From Bifidobacterium magnum (GTDB lineage Bacteria > Actinomycetota > Actinomycetes > Actinomycetales > Bifidobacteriaceae), in the NCBI RefSeq assembly GCF_000741255.1, contig NZ_JGZB01000004.1, forward strand, positions 248,001 to 312,000: a stretch of 64,000 nt of DNA, given 5' to 3'. The notes beneath the pieces were generated by a model. It worked only from the letters and a program-made list of their open reading frames with translations, was not told the origin of the DNA and searched no databases. Positions 43,489 through 52,851 of this stretch are shown here, one piece after another. Both the position numbers and the translations under genes were made by a program. Each line of letters begins with the position of its first letter. Within the stretch, counting starts at the first letter, position 1.

Positions 43489-43524
43489 AAAGAGGCCCGT
43501 CGCCGCAGCGACGGGCCTCTTTTC
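43489..43524. terminator. Bidirectional terminator, permease / binding lipoprotein
   Basis: A perfect 16-bp stem (43489-43504 with 43509-43524) with loop CGCA, flanked by A and T runs on both sides. It serves both convergent genes. Confidence 0.93.
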
Positions 43525-43539
43525 ATAAGCGGGTACCGC

Positions 43540-44457
43540 TTATTTGTCGCTCTGCTGGGCCTCCTGGACCTGCTTGACAATGTCCTTGATCCAGTCGGTC
43601 ATGCTCTTGTACTTGCCCGGCATCTGTTCCGTAATGTCCACTACGGGAATGTTGCCGGAATCCGCGGCGTTGAGAATCTCGTCCGTCGCGTTTGACGGCT
43701 CCTGCGAATTTTCGATCACCATGTTCACGTCGCCCTTCTTGAGCAGCGTCATGAAGTTGTTGATGTCCGCGGAGCTCGGTTCGCTTTCGTTGGCCGTCGC
43801 GTTCTTGTAGCCTTCCGGGGTGTTGTCGGTCAGGCCTAGGTCCTGCGCCAGATAGTCGGCGATGGATTCCGTCGCCGCATACGACAAATGCTTGTCGTCC
43901 TTGGCCACTTCCTTCATTTCCTGTTCCAGATCCTGCTCCTTGGCCTGCCATTGTTCGTTGAGCTTCTGGAATTCGGCCTTGTGCTCGGGCATGAGCTTTT
44001 CGTAGGCGGCCGTAATCGCGTCGGCAGTGGAGACGCGGACCTTGGAGGAGAACCAGACGTGCGGATTGTCGCCCGTCTTCTTGCCGCCTTCCTGGGCGGC
44101 GTCGATCACGATCTGCTTGTTCGACGTGGCCTTGCTGGCCCACGCGTCATATCCCGCGCCGTTGACGATGGCGACCTGCGCGTTCTCGAATTTGGCAATG
44201 TCGCTGGTGGTGGGTTCGTAGTCGTGCGCGTCGACTCCCGTGGAACTCAGGATGCTCGTCACGTCCACATATTTGCCACCCAATTCCTTGGCCAACGATC
44301 CCCATACGTTCGTGGACGCCACCACGGTGATGACTTTGTCGCCGGACGCGTTCCCGGAGGACTGTTTCGACGAGTCCGAGGATCCGCACGCGCTTACGGC
44401 CGCGACCATGGCCACGCCCGCCACAATCGCCGTGATCATGCGAACGATTTTCTTCAT
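43540..44457 (-). CDS. Metal ABC transporter substrate-binding lipoprotein (ZnuA/TroA-like)
   Basis: 305-residue lipoprotein with signal ITAIVAGVAMVAAVSACGSS (lipid-anchored Cys near residue 24). It is of the cluster 9 metal-binding type: VVASTNVWGSLAKELGGKYV, STGVDAHDYEPTTSD (His ligand), DNPHVWFSSKVRVSTAD (His ligand) and LSYAATESIADYLAQDLGL. The usual long His-rich loop of zinc binders is absent, so manganese or zinc are both possible. GAGAAGGGGTGAGCC precedes the ATG. No permease or ATPase gene is adjacent, so the binding protein is an orphan here. Confidence 0.88.
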   Translation of the reverse strand: MKKIVRMITAIVAGVAMVAAVSACGSSDSSKQSSGNASGDKVITVVASTNVWGSLAKELGGKYVDVTSILSSTGVDAHDYEPTTSDIAKFENAQVAIVNGAGYDAWASKATSNKQIVIDAAQEGGKKTGDNPHVWFSSKVRVSTADAITAAYEKLMPEHKAEFQKLNEQWQAKEQDLEQEMKEVAKDDKHLSYAATESIADYLAQDLGLTDNTPEGYKNATANESEPSSADINNFMTLLKKGDVNMVIENSQEPSNATDEILNAADSGNIPVVDITEQMPGKYKSMTDWIKDIVKQVQEAQQSDK

Positions 44458-44744
44458 GAAGGCTCACCCCTTCTCAAATTTGCAAGATGGTACTGATTTC
44501 TAGTGCTTGTCTATTACTATAAAGATTTCCCGATATGTAGGGGGAGGGGATTCCCCTTCAATCGAAACTTGGGAATATATAAGACGACACGCCGCATACA
44601 TGACGTCCGTCCGATCATATTGGTAGGTTCTATATCTTGTAAACCACAGACCGTTGGTTGAAGATCGTTACGATTTTCCGAAGTTTGGTTCGCCAAGCCA
44701 GCGCAGGTTGAACATATGAGTCCATGTTTTGGATGTGCGAGTGT

Positions 44745-44770
44745 GCTCTGCCTGTGTGCAGGGCTTTTTT
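44745..44770 (+). terminator. Attenuator-like hairpin in the rplJ leader
   Basis: GCTCTGC (44745-44751) pairs with GCAGGGC (44758-44764; one wobble), followed by six T, 52 bp upstream of rplJ. The position fits the L10 leader that controls rplJL by L10(L12) binding. The rest of 44458-44821 holds no gene and no convincing promoter. Confidence 0.55.
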
Positions 44771-44821
44771 ATTGCCTAGGCGCGAGTTCCAAAGTCAACG
44801 GCCGACTTAGGAAGGAACGCC

Positions 44822-45343
44822 ATGAAGAGGCCCGAAAAGGAAGCGGTGGTCGCTCAGCTTACGGATGAGTTCCGTGGCGCTGACGCAATCTACCTGACCG
44901 AGTACCGCGGGCTTACCGTTCCGCAGATTTCCGATCTGCGTGAAAAGCTAGGCCGCGATACTTCCTACACCGTGGCAAAGAACACGCTGTTCCGCATTGC
45001 AGCTAAGGAAAACGGCATCGAGGGTCTCGATGAGATGCTCGCCGGCCCGACCGCAGTCGTCTTCGTGAAGGGCGACTACATCGACGCTGCCAAGGTTCTG
45101 CGTGACTTCGCCAAGGAAAACAAGGCTCTCATCGTCAAGGGCGGTTTCGCAGACGGAACCGTGTACGACGCTGAGGGTGCCAAGCAGCTGGCAGATCTCA
45201 AGTCTCGTCCAGAAATGCTTGCCGAAATGGCTGGAGCACTCAAGGGCACCATGTCCAAGGCTGCTCGTCTGTTCAACGCCCTGCCGACGAAGATGGTTCG
45301 CACCGTCGACGCGCTGCGCGAGAAGCAGGAAAAGGCTGCCTGA
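44822..45343 (+). CDS. rplJ: 50S ribosomal protein L10
   Basis: 173-residue base of the ribosomal stalk, binding 23S rRNA and L7/L12 dimers. Typical segments are DAIYLTEYRGLTVPQISDLR, YTVAKNTLFRIAAKE, LAGPTAVVFVKGD and GGFADGTVYDAEGAKQLADL, with a C-terminal L12-binding helix. The ATG follows AGGAAGGAACGCC. It is upstream of rplL by 107 bp. Confidence 0.97.
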   Translation: MKRPEKEAVVAQLTDEFRGADAIYLTEYRGLTVPQISDLREKLGRDTSYTVAKNTLFRIAAKENGIEGLDEMLAGPTAVVFVKGDYIDAAKVLRDFAKENKALIVKGGFADGTVYDAEGAKQLADLKSRPEMLAEMAGALKGTMSKAARLFNALPTKMVRTVDALREKQEKAA

Positions 45344-45450
45344 TTGTTCTGCGGCTCGCCGCATGAGAATCAATTCGGAAAACAATATAAAATTTTCGGT
45401 GCGGAAACGATTAATTACCCAATCCGCGCCACGATTGAAAGGAAGCCATA

Positions 45451-45828
45451 ATGGCTAAGTTCACCAACGATGAGCTGCTCGAAGCTTTCGGTGAAATGAC
45501 CCTCGTTGAGCTCTCTGAGTTCGTCAAGGCCTTCGAAGAGAAGTTCGACGTGGAAGCCTCCGCTCCGGTCGCCATGGCTGCTGTTGCTGCTCCGGCCGCT
45601 GCTGCTGAGGACGAGAAGGACGAGTTCGACGTCATCCTGTCCGCCGTTGGCGACAAGAAGATCCAGGTCATCAAGGCTGTGCGCGCTATCACCAACCTCG
45701 GCCTGGCTGACGCCAAGGCTCTCGTGGACGGCGCTCCGAAGCCGGTCCTGGAGAAGGCTAAGAAGGAAGACGCTGAGAAGGCTAAGGCTCAGCTCGAAGA
45801 AGCCGGCGCTACCGTCGAGCTCAAGTGA
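45451..45828 (+). CDS. rplL: 50S ribosomal protein L7/L12
   Basis: 125-residue stalk protein that recruits translation factors. An N-terminal dimerisation helix ([18 protein letters not shown]) leads to an Ala/Val/Pro hinge (about 40-52). The C-terminal domain has [20 protein letters not shown], the factor-binding surface, and ends [10 protein letters not shown]. The ATG follows ATTGAAAGGAAGCC. A strong terminator follows. Confidence 0.98.
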   Translation: MAKFTNDELLEAFGEMTLVELSEFVKAFEEKFDVEASAPVAMAAVAAPAAAAEDEKDEFDVILSAVGDKKIQVIKAVRAITNLGLADAKALVDGAPKPVLEKAKKEDAEKAKAQLEEAGATVELK

Positions 45829-45869
45829 TAATCGCGGCTTGAGCCGCTATCGCTTATTAGCTTAAGAAC

Positions 45870-45903
45870 AAAACCCCTGTGAGCTATCGCTTGCAGGGGT
45901 TTT
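45870..45903 (+). terminator. Terminator after rplL
   Basis: AAAACCCCTG (45870-45879) pairs with CAGGGGTTTT (45894-45903). It lies 41 bp after the rplL stop. Confidence 0.9.
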
Positions 45904-46086
45904 GTTATAGTCGAGGAAAACCTTGAGGAATTATGGCGTAATGGCGCGCATCCGGGTTGTTGTACGGTAGCGTAGAATACAAGGGATGGGCAGCACGCGG
46001 GGCGAATCGATCCACCACGCGTTTTCTGCGGTGAACCTTGTAATGGAAAGTAGCGGTAGCTACATTGCGGAAGGAAGGCCGGTACG

Positions 46087-47916
46087 GTGAGCGGTGACCA
46101 GCGAACGGCAATGCAGTGGGTGATTCGTGTTGATGGATCTAACACGGCGGTAGTGGAGCCCGGGGAGACTGTGGAAATCGGACGCAAACCAATTCGTCCG
46201 CTGCCGCAAGGCCTGTACCGGCGCGTGGAGATTACCGACGATACGCGTTCCATGTCCAAAAAGCACGCCCAATTGACAGTGAAGTCTGACGGGTCCGCGA
46301 TCATCCGCGATCTCAATTCAACAAACGGAACCTATTTTGTGCACACGGGCAGCCAGCTTGACGCGCTGCCGGCGGGACGCGATTTCCGCATTCATGGCGC
46401 GTCCGCGCGCCTTATGCTCGGCGATGTGGCCGTCGAATTGATCGCCCAGCCCATGCGTATGCAAAGCCAGCAGTTCCATGTGCCTAACCTGTTCGACTAT
46501 GCGACCGACGATCATGCGGCGCAGCCGTCCCAGGAGGCGGATCCGCAGATCTCCGTCGACAATATTCTCAATTTGCGCGCGGGCGAGCCGACCAACCTGT
46601 TCAACGCGGAATCGGTCAAGCGCCGCGCTCAGCAGTTGCGCCAAGCCCAGCAGCGCAGTTTTACGCCATTCGACCCGCTGGCCGCGCCGCTGACATCCGA
46701 ATCGTGGACAAGCGAGGAGGAAGCCGATCCCGAGGAGCATCCGCGCGACCTGTTCGCCGACGCGCAAGACATTGCGGCCGGCAAAATGGAAGAGCCCGCT
46801 CCCAAGATTGAGGAATTCGTGCCGCGTGTCACTTCGGGTCCGCGACACAAGGGCGCCGAGACCCCTGTAGTGCGCACGCCGCGCGCTGCCATGCCCGCGC
46901 CCAAAGATCCTGTACAGGCCGCGGCCCAGGCCATGCGTTTCCAACCGCAAAGCATGGTGACGAGTAAAGCTCGCCATGCCGTGGAAGAACCCGTGCAGGC
47001 ACAAGAACCGGAACCTGTGGCAGAACCGGCGCAGGCCGCTGAAGTGCCGGAAGCGGACGCCACGGTAGCCGTAGAACAGTCGACTCCTGCTCCAGTCATC
47101 GAAGTGGTGGAAGAAGCCGTCATCGTAGAACCGGTGGTGGCAGCATCGCAGGTCGAAGCCGATACCGAACCGGCACAGCCTGAAGAGTCGGCGCAGCCGC
47201 AGGAAGATGCCGTACCGCAATCCGAACCGGAACCAGAAGCTCAAGCCGCTGAACATGTACCTGCCGAGCAGGCCGAAACGGCGTCTGAAGAGGTGTTCGG
47301 GACGGTGGCGGAACCGGAAGAGCCCGCAGTAGCAGACGAATCGCAAGTCCTCGAAGAACAGGAAGTGTCCGAAAAGGCGGCGCCATCCGAGGAAATTCCG
47401 GCACAGAATGAGACGGCAACGCTGTTCGAATCCGAAGTGGACGCATTGGATGAGGAATCCGCGGAACCGGAGTCGGGCGAATACTATATTCCGATCGAAT
47501 CGCACGAATCGCTGGAAGCCACACAGGCCATGAATCTGTCGTTCGCGGACGAGCAGGAGGATTACAGCCGTTTCCAGCGCCCCGCGCAAGAGCCGCAGCC
47601 GGTGGAAGAACCTCATTATGAACCGGCTTTCGAACCGGGATCCATTTTTGAACGTGTCTCGCAAGGCGAATTTGACCAGCCGCAGGAACTCGTGGAAGTG
47701 GACGGCTACACGTCGAATGACGCACGCCAAAGCGACGATTTCGCCGAACAGTTCGAAATGGCGCGCCATCCGCAACTGTTGCCGTTCCTGGCTATGAACC
47801 CGTCGCTGTACGACGACTTGTACGCATGGCTTGCGGCTCAAGGCGACGCGGATATTGACGAAGCATTGACCAACAATCCTGGCTACGAGGATTACAAAAA
47901 AGCAGTGGGAAAGTGA
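46087..47916 (+). CDS. FHA-domain protein with long acidic repeat region
   Basis: 609-residue protein. The N-terminal FHA domain (about 10-110) has the phosphothreonine-binding residues visible in VEIGRKPIR, DTRSMSKKHAQL and LNSTNGTYF. Residues about 130-570 are a low-complexity Glu/Pro/Ala-rich region. A C-terminal helical stretch (DFAEQFEMARHPQLLPFLAM then YAWLAAQGDADIDEALTNNP) resembles variant-leucine-rich or Leu-rich-repeat-type modules found in actinobacterial proteins. GTG 46087 follows GGAAGGAAGGCCGG. It lies 6 bp upstream of the helicase-like gene. A Ser/Thr-kinase-dependent adaptor role is likely but not shown. Confidence 0.82.
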   Translation: MSGDQRTAMQWVIRVDGSNTAVVEPGETVEIGRKPIRPLPQGLYRRVEITDDTRSMSKKHAQLTVKSDGSAIIRDLNSTNGTYFVHTGSQLDALPAGRDFRIHGASARLMLGDVAVELIAQPMRMQSQQFHVPNLFDYATDDHAAQPSQEADPQISVDNILNLRAGEPTNLFNAESVKRRAQQLRQAQQRSFTPFDPLAAPLTSESWTSEEEADPEEHPRDLFADAQDIAAGKMEEPAPKIEEFVPRVTSGPRHKGAETPVVRTPRAAMPAPKDPVQAAAQAMRFQPQSMVTSKARHAVEEPVQAQEPEPVAEPAQAAEVPEADATVAVEQSTPAPVIEVVEEAVIVEPVVAASQVEADTEPAQPEESAQPQEDAVPQSEPEPEAQAAEHVPAEQAETASEEVFGTVAEPEEPAVADESQVLEEQEVSEKAAPSEEIPAQNETATLFESEVDALDEESAEPESGEYYIPIESHESLEATQAMNLSFADEQEDYSRFQRPAQEPQPVEEPHYEPAFEPGSIFERVSQGEFDQPQELVEVDGYTSNDARQSDDFAEQFEMARHPQLLPFLAMNPSLYDDLYAWLAAQGDADIDEALTNNPGYEDYKKAVGK

Positions 47917-47922
47917 GCATTG

Positions 47923-50900
47923 ATGACTGAAGAACAACCGCAGTCCAACGAAGCCCTTGAGCGCATCCGTCAATGGCGCCAAGACTTCAAGGCGAATCTC
48001 GTGCCCTCTCCGCTCGAAGATTTGACACAACTTTCCGCCAAGCTCGACTTGTCCCGCGCCAATCCGAACGCCATCGCGCGCCTGTTTTCCAAGGGCAGCG
48101 AGACGCTGCATGAAATGTTCAAGGAAGCGGGAACCTTGCGTGCCATGGCGCGCAGGCTCGAACGCGTCTTGGACGACCAAGGCGCCAAGCGTCGCATGAG
48201 CGGTGTGGCCGAACTGTCGCTGGTGGTGGGCGTGGCCATGTGGCATGGCAACCAGATGCCTGTGCTGCTGTATCCCGTCGATGTGCGCAGGGACGGCAAT
48301 CCCGTGGAACAGCACACCACGATCATGTTTACGGGACATCCGCGCCTGAACGCCTCGCTGGTGGCCGTAATGCGCGAAAACGGCGTCATCCTCAACGAGC
48401 GCGAACTGTTCGACGGTTCCAACTACGCGTCGGGATCCCCGGCGACGACCGCCGTGCTGGAAGCCATCACCAAGGCCGCGCGTACCCAGTTCGAGGACTT
48501 CCATATTGAACACCATGTGATTCTGGGCTGCTTCATCGACCCGTCGGCGCAGATCCTTGTGGAAAGCCAAGTCATTCTTGAAGACCTCGAAAAAGGCCCT
48601 ACGGGCAATACGCTGCTCGACGCGCTTGCCGGCGACAAGGCCGCCCGCGAAAAGCTTTCCCACGACAAGCTCGACGAATACAGCCCGTTCGACGGCGACC
48701 CGCACTCCGAATACGAAGTGGGCGACGTGGACAATACCGTGCGTTATGCAGCCAACATGACGGCCGCGGGCCACTCGCTGTTCGTCGACGCCACGCTGGG
48801 CACCGATACGGCCCAGCAGGCCGCGGCCATCGCGTCGCGGTGCATCATGAAGGGCAAGTCCGTCCTCTACGTGCCGTGCGTGGCGGACCAGAGGCGCCGT
48901 TTCCTGCGCAATATGCGCGCCAACGAACTCGACGGACAGGTTCTGGACGCGGCGGACATGAACGCGAACGCGGCCATCGATCACCAGCTCATCAGCGCCG
49001 TGGGATTCCAGCAGTCCGTGGCGGCTTCGCGCTTCGACCAGCTCGCCGACGAACTCGTGGGCGTACGCGCGCGACTGACGCGATATCTGGGCGATCTGCA
49101 CGGCATGAACGAAACATGGAATGTTTCCGCATACCAGACGATCCAGAATCTGGCCAAGATTTCCGAACTGCCCACGCATCCGGTCACGCACGTGCGCCTG
49201 TCCAAGCCCGTGGCGCAGAAAATCGGCCGCGACATGGACGAATGGTCCGCGAAACTCAAGCGTGCCGGCGAACTGGGCGAATACACGATTGGCCCGGATG
49301 ACACCGCTTGGTACAAGGCGTCCATTTATACCGAGGAGGAGGCCATCGGCGCATACCAGCGCGTGGTCAACCTGCTCAACAAGATTCTTCCCGCCACACG
49401 CAGCCAAGTGGCGTCGACCGTGGAAACCTGCGGCTTCCCCGTACCGAACACGGCGTCCGAATGGGGACGCCAGGTGATGGTGCTCAAGAACCTGCGCCGT
49501 GTGCTCGACGTGTTCCAGCCCGAGATTTTCGAACGCGATATTGACGCGATGCTCGAAGCCACGCTTCCCAAAGCCGAGCGCAAGTCCTCCAACAGCGACA
49601 TGGGCTATTGGGAGCGCCGTCGCCATATCAAGGAAGCCAAGAGCATGCTGCGCGTCGGCGCGCAAGTGGAAGACCTCCACGACGCGCTGCTCGTGGTCCA
49701 GAAGCAGGCGGAGCAGTGGCGCATGTTTGTGCCGCGCGGCGGATGGCCCGTGCTGCCGCCCAAGCTCGACAACATTATCGCCACGCAAGACGAGCTGCTT
49801 GCGAACATGACGGCCCTCGACGCATTGCTGGCCACCACGCCCAAGGGTGGCGATCTCGAATCGTTGAGCTTTAACGACGTGGAAACGCGTCTCAAGGCGT
49901 TGTATGACGATCAGATGGCGCTCGACTCGCTGCCGGAACGCTCCGTGCTCGAACGTGAATTCCAAGAGGCCGGCCTGACGGAACTCGTGGAAGACTTGCA
50001 CGAGCGCCACGTGAAGACCGACGCTGTGGGCGACGAGTTGCGCTTGGCATGGTGGACCACGGTGTTCGACGACATTGTGCATTCCTCCGCCATTATTTCC
50101 AACCAGGACGGTTCCGTGCTGCAGAACGCGTCCGACCGCTTCGTGCAGGTGGATACCGAGCATGTACGCTCGGTGGGTCCGATGATCATGCAGGAATCCA
50201 TGAAGAGGCTGTGCGACCTGCTGTTCTCGCGCACGCAGGAAGCCAACATGCTGCATACGGCGCTCGCCTCGGAATCCTCCGTGTCGCTGGACCGCATCCA
50301 CCACGACCATCCCGAGATCTTGGCCGCGGCCAAACCTGTGATTATCGCGACGCCCGCTACGCTCGCTTCCGTAATCAGCCCCGTGCCGATCGCCGACGTG
50401 GCCATTGTGGACGCGGCGGCCCACCTGCCGTCCATTCTGCTGCTCAGCATCCTGTGCCGCGCGCGCCAGGTGGTCGTGCTCTCGCATCGCCAGACGATTA
50501 CGAGCGAAAGCGTCAAGACGCTGATCGACATGCTGCCGAGCGTGGGCGTCAAGCCGCGCCCGAGCCGCAGGGATCCGCGCGTCAGCACGTTCCTCAAGGA
50601 ACAGGGCTACGGCGATGTGACGTTCAACATCATTCGCGAAGGCATGCAAGGCCACGTCAAGTACCACCACATCGAGGCCAGCGCCATCCCGTCGATGGCG
50701 TCCAGCGGACTGGTGGAAAGCAGCCAGCAGGAGATCGACGCGATTGTGCAGCTCATTACCGAGCGTGCCAACTCGTTTACGATTGTGCCGTCGCAATACG
50801 TGCTTACCGTGGTGACGCTTACCACCACGTTCCGTATCCGTTTGGGCGCGGAACTCAAGCTCCTGGCTTCCAAGAACGAGTTCATGAACCGTTTCCTGCG

Positions 50901-51552
50901 CCACGTACGCATTGTGGACATTACGGATGTCGCCGGCGCCCAGGCTACCGACGTGATCCTGTCCATGAGCTACGCAAAGACTCCGCATGGCCGTCTGCTC
51001 CAGCAGTTCGGCGTCATCGAGTCCGACGGCGGCCGCGGCATGCTGCTTGACGCGCTGGCGTTGGCGGACCGTTCCCTCGACATTGTGAGTGCCTTCAGCA
51101 GTGAGGAAATGCAAAGCGACCGCCTGCACCAGGAAGGTCCCAAGACCTTGAAGACGTTGCTCGCATGGGCCGAGCACCTGGACGAGCAGCCCGAACCCAA
51201 GCCGAAGTCGTATGGCAACTTCGACAACGTGCTGTTCAACGATCTGGCGCAACGTGTGCGTGAGCGCGGACTGGAAGCGGAAGTCAACTACGGTTACAAG
51301 GACGGCGCTCGCATTCCGCTGGTGGTGGGCGTCAAGGGACAGCCATATACGCTGGCCGTGTTCACGGACGATGCGCACTTCATGAGCATGCCGTCCACGC
51401 GCGAACGCCACCGCATTTTGCCGCAGCGCATGGAATCGCTCGGCTGGTCCGTCATGGACGTGTGGAGCGTGGCCGCGTTCGTGAATCCCGAGAAGGAAGT
51501 GGACCGCATTGTGGCGCGTCTGGGCGAACTGTACGGGAGCGCGGAACGATGA
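47923..51552 (+). CDS. Helicase-like protein with degenerate ATPase and degenerate MTES-type nuclease domain
   Basis: 1209-residue protein resembling actinobacterial SF1/DNA2-type helicases that end in an MTES_1575-like restriction-endonuclease domain. The Walker A position reads DATLGTDTAQQAAA (about 288-301) without the GKS/T lysine. The DEAD-box-like position reads VAIVDAAAHLPS. The C-terminal nuclease-like domain (about 1100-1205, YGNFDNVLFNDLAQRVRERG then MESLGWSVMDVWSVAAF) lacks the family Asp/Glu residues (IPLVV where IDLAV is usual; AVFTDD where an acidic/DG motif is usual). It is probably a pseudoenzyme with a structural or binding role. ATG 47923 is 6 bp after the FHA gene stop. Confidence 0.62.
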   Translation: MTEEQPQSNEALERIRQWRQDFKANLVPSPLEDLTQLSAKLDLSRANPNAIARLFSKGSETLHEMFKEAGTLRAMARRLERVLDDQGAKRRMSGVAELSLVVGVAMWHGNQMPVLLYPVDVRRDGNPVEQHTTIMFTGHPRLNASLVAVMRENGVILNERELFDGSNYASGSPATTAVLEAITKAARTQFEDFHIEHHVILGCFIDPSAQILVESQVILEDLEKGPTGNTLLDALAGDKAAREKLSHDKLDEYSPFDGDPHSEYEVGDVDNTVRYAANMTAAGHSLFVDATLGTDTAQQAAAIASRCIMKGKSVLYVPCVADQRRRFLRNMRANELDGQVLDAADMNANAAIDHQLISAVGFQQSVAASRFDQLADELVGVRARLTRYLGDLHGMNETWNVSAYQTIQNLAKISELPTHPVTHVRLSKPVAQKIGRDMDEWSAKLKRAGELGEYTIGPDDTAWYKASIYTEEEAIGAYQRVVNLLNKILPATRSQVASTVETCGFPVPNTASEWGRQVMVLKNLRRVLDVFQPEIFERDIDAMLEATLPKAERKSSNSDMGYWERRRHIKEAKSMLRVGAQVEDLHDALLVVQKQAEQWRMFVPRGGWPVLPPKLDNIIATQDELLANMTALDALLATTPKGGDLESLSFNDVETRLKALYDDQMALDSLPERSVLEREFQEAGLTELVEDLHERHVKTDAVGDELRLAWWTTVFDDIVHSSAIISNQDGSVLQNASDRFVQVDTEHVRSVGPMIMQESMKRLCDLLFSRTQEANMLHTALASESSVSLDRIHHDHPEILAAAKPVIIATPATLASVISPVPIADVAIVDAAAHLPSILLLSILCRARQVVVLSHRQTITSESVKTLIDMLPSVGVKPRPSRRDPRVSTFLKEQGYGDVTFNIIREGMQGHVKYHHIEASAIPSMASSGLVESSQQEIDAIVQLITERANSFTIVPSQYVLTVVTLTTTFRIRLGAELKLLASKNEFMNRFLRHVRIVDITDVAGAQATDVILSMSYAKTPHGRLLQQFGVIESDGGRGMLLDALALADRSLDIVSAFSSEEMQSDRLHQEGPKTLKTLLAWAEHLDEQPEPKPKSYGNFDNVLFNDLAQRVRERGLEAEVNYGYKDGARIPLVVGVKGQPYTLAVFTDDAHFMSMPSTRERHRILPQRMESLGWSVMDVWSVAAFVNPEKEVDRIVARLGELYGSAER

Positions 51553-51758
51553 GTGAAACGCATGCCTACAACCCGCAACGCCATACGCCGCGCGTCCACA
51601 AGCGCGTGGTCATGAAAGGCACTGAACGTTTCGACGCCGACGGCGTGAAACTCGAGCCCTCGGACATGCAAACGCGCGACCAGCGCAATGCGGACGACGA
51701 CCGCCGCATTCTTGGGGAATTGCCGCCGCACTGGGGCGTATTCCAAGAGCGCGAATAG
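51549..51758 (+). CDS. Small basic/acidic protein at the end of the FHA-helicase operon
   Basis: 69-residue protein not recognised. It contains THAYNPQRHTPRVHKRVVM, then an acidic/Asp-rich middle and a C-terminal LGELPPHWGVFQERE. ATG 51549 overlaps the helicase-like stop as ATGA, so translation is coupled and the three genes form one operon. No signal peptide or membrane helix. Function unknown. Confidence 0.7.
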   Translation: MSETHAYNPQRHTPRVHKRVVMKGTERFDADGVKLEPSDMQTRDQRNADDDRRILGELPPHWGVFQERE

Positions 51759-51771
51759 GTGCGGCCGCCGA

Positions 51772-52434
51772 TTATTGTTGCACCGCGATAATCGGCCCCG
51801 AAGCGCCGATCACGGCAAGCGCGTCACTTGCCGGTAACGCCATAGGTGTCAGCGGAGAGCCCATGTCATCGACATGGGCTTTTCCCATAACAAGCGCCTG
51901 CGTGGTGAGCGTGCAGGAACCGGCGAAGGCGGAATTTTGGCCGGACGCCTGCGTTTTTGCGCTTTGTGCGGCTTGCTTGCCTTGTGTTTGTTGGGATTCT
52001 TGCGCTTGCTGGGTCTCGCATCCTGTTCCCGTGACAAGCGCTACTCGCGAGCCGACGGGGAATGAATCGGTGGCGCTTGCCAATTTCACGTCCACAATGG
52101 TGGCGTCCGACTGGGGCAGCGGGGCGTTTTGGACCATGGAGAACGTCACGACGCTGTGTGCGGGAATGCTTACTGTAGCCACCATGCCCATAACGGCATC
52201 GCTTGCGGTGACGGCGTCTTCGAGCGCCATATGGTAGGGGATGCGCGTTTGCGCCACATCGGCGGCGTCAATGGTTTCGCCTTGGTGTACGGCATTGGTC
52301 GTCACCAAGGCGGGCATCATGCGCGTGGACGATTCCACCGTGATCAGCGCTGCTAGCAGCGCGCCTATGGCGCATATGCTGGCCACTATGCGGCGCAACC
52401 TTCGCTGTGCCACCAAGGACTGGCGCAATAGCAT
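51772..52434 (-). CDS. SAF-domain membrane protein (CpaB/RcpC-like)
   Basis: 220-residue protein with an N-terminal span (RRIVASICAIGALLAALITVES), then a SAF-like domain (ALVTTNAVHQGETIDAADVA then SIPAHSVVTFSMVQNAPLP) and a Gln/Ser/Ala-rich insert before the C-terminus. SAF proteins of this size are often linked to Flp-type pilus assembly. ATG 52434 is preferred; the other in-frame start, ATG 52503, is the last triplet of a terminator hairpin and would add 23 residues. No pilus genes are adjacent. The start remains uncertain. Confidence 0.6.
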   Translation of the reverse strand: MLLRQSLVAQRRLRRIVASICAIGALLAALITVESSTRMMPALVTTNAVHQGETIDAADVAQTRIPYHMALEDAVTASDAVMGMVATVSIPAHSVVTFSMVQNAPLPQSDATIVDVKLASATDSFPVGSRVALVTGTGCETQQAQESQQTQGKQAAQSAKTQASGQNSAFAGSCTLTTQALVMGKAHVDDMGSPLTPMALPASDALAVIGASGPIIAVQQ

Positions 52435-52494
52435 GCGCTTGCGCCCGTTACGGGAAGTGGCGCCGGTATTGCGTTCCCGTTCACTATGAAAAAA

Positions 52495-52518
52495 GGTCAC
52501 CATAACGATATGGTGACC
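52495..52518 (-). terminator. Terminator after the FmdB-like gene
   Basis: GGTCACCAT/ATGGTGACC is a perfect 9-bp stem with a 6-nt loop. On the minus strand it is followed by six T (52494-52489). It ends the FmdB-type transcript. Confidence 0.75.
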
Positions 52519-52568
52519 TTGCAACGCCTTGTTTGTCTAGGCGCACGGGCTTGTGTGGAAAACTGGTC

Positions 52569-52817
52569 TTACTTTCCCGAATCCGTACGGTAGAAGCCCG
52601 AGCCTTTGAAGCTGATGGGAACCGCGGAATAGACCTTGCGGACTTCCTCCTTGCCGCAAACGGGGCATACATGGATCGGCTCGTCGTTAAAATCCTGATG
52701 TTTTGTGAAATCGTAGCCACAAGCCTTGCAACGATAGTGATAGTTAGGCACTTCCAATCCTTCCGCCAACGGTTCCGCCTCATCTGGATAATCCTCATTT
52801 ATCCTAGTACCTGCCAT
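52569..52817 (-). CDS. FmdB-family zinc-ribbon protein
   Basis: 82-residue protein with two CxxC knuckles (YRCKACGYDF and HVCPVCGKEE) spaced as in FmdB zinc ribbons, and the family C-terminus KVYSAVPISFKGSGFYRTD. ATG 52817 places the protein with the usual length; a longer start exists 27 bp upstream. No ribosome site is visible. The start overlaps the region opposite the divergent acetyltransferase gene, so the promoters face each other closely. Function of the family is poorly known; a regulatory role has been suggested. Confidence 0.85.
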   Translation of the reverse strand: MAGTRINEDYPDEAEPLAEGLEVPNYHYRCKACGYDFTKHQDFNDEPIHVCPVCGKEEVRKVYSAVPISFKGSGFYRTDSGK

Positions 52818-52851
52818 GACAGTTTCAGCCGATCCGTGGCACAATACAACG

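Noticed and set aside
46318..51411. Very long open frame on the minus strand opposite the FHA and helicase-like genes
   Set aside because: It is a mirror of GC-rich codons of the plus-strand genes: His/Arg/Gly/Val-rich sequence with no family motif and no ribosome site. The plus-strand proteins have recognisable domains.
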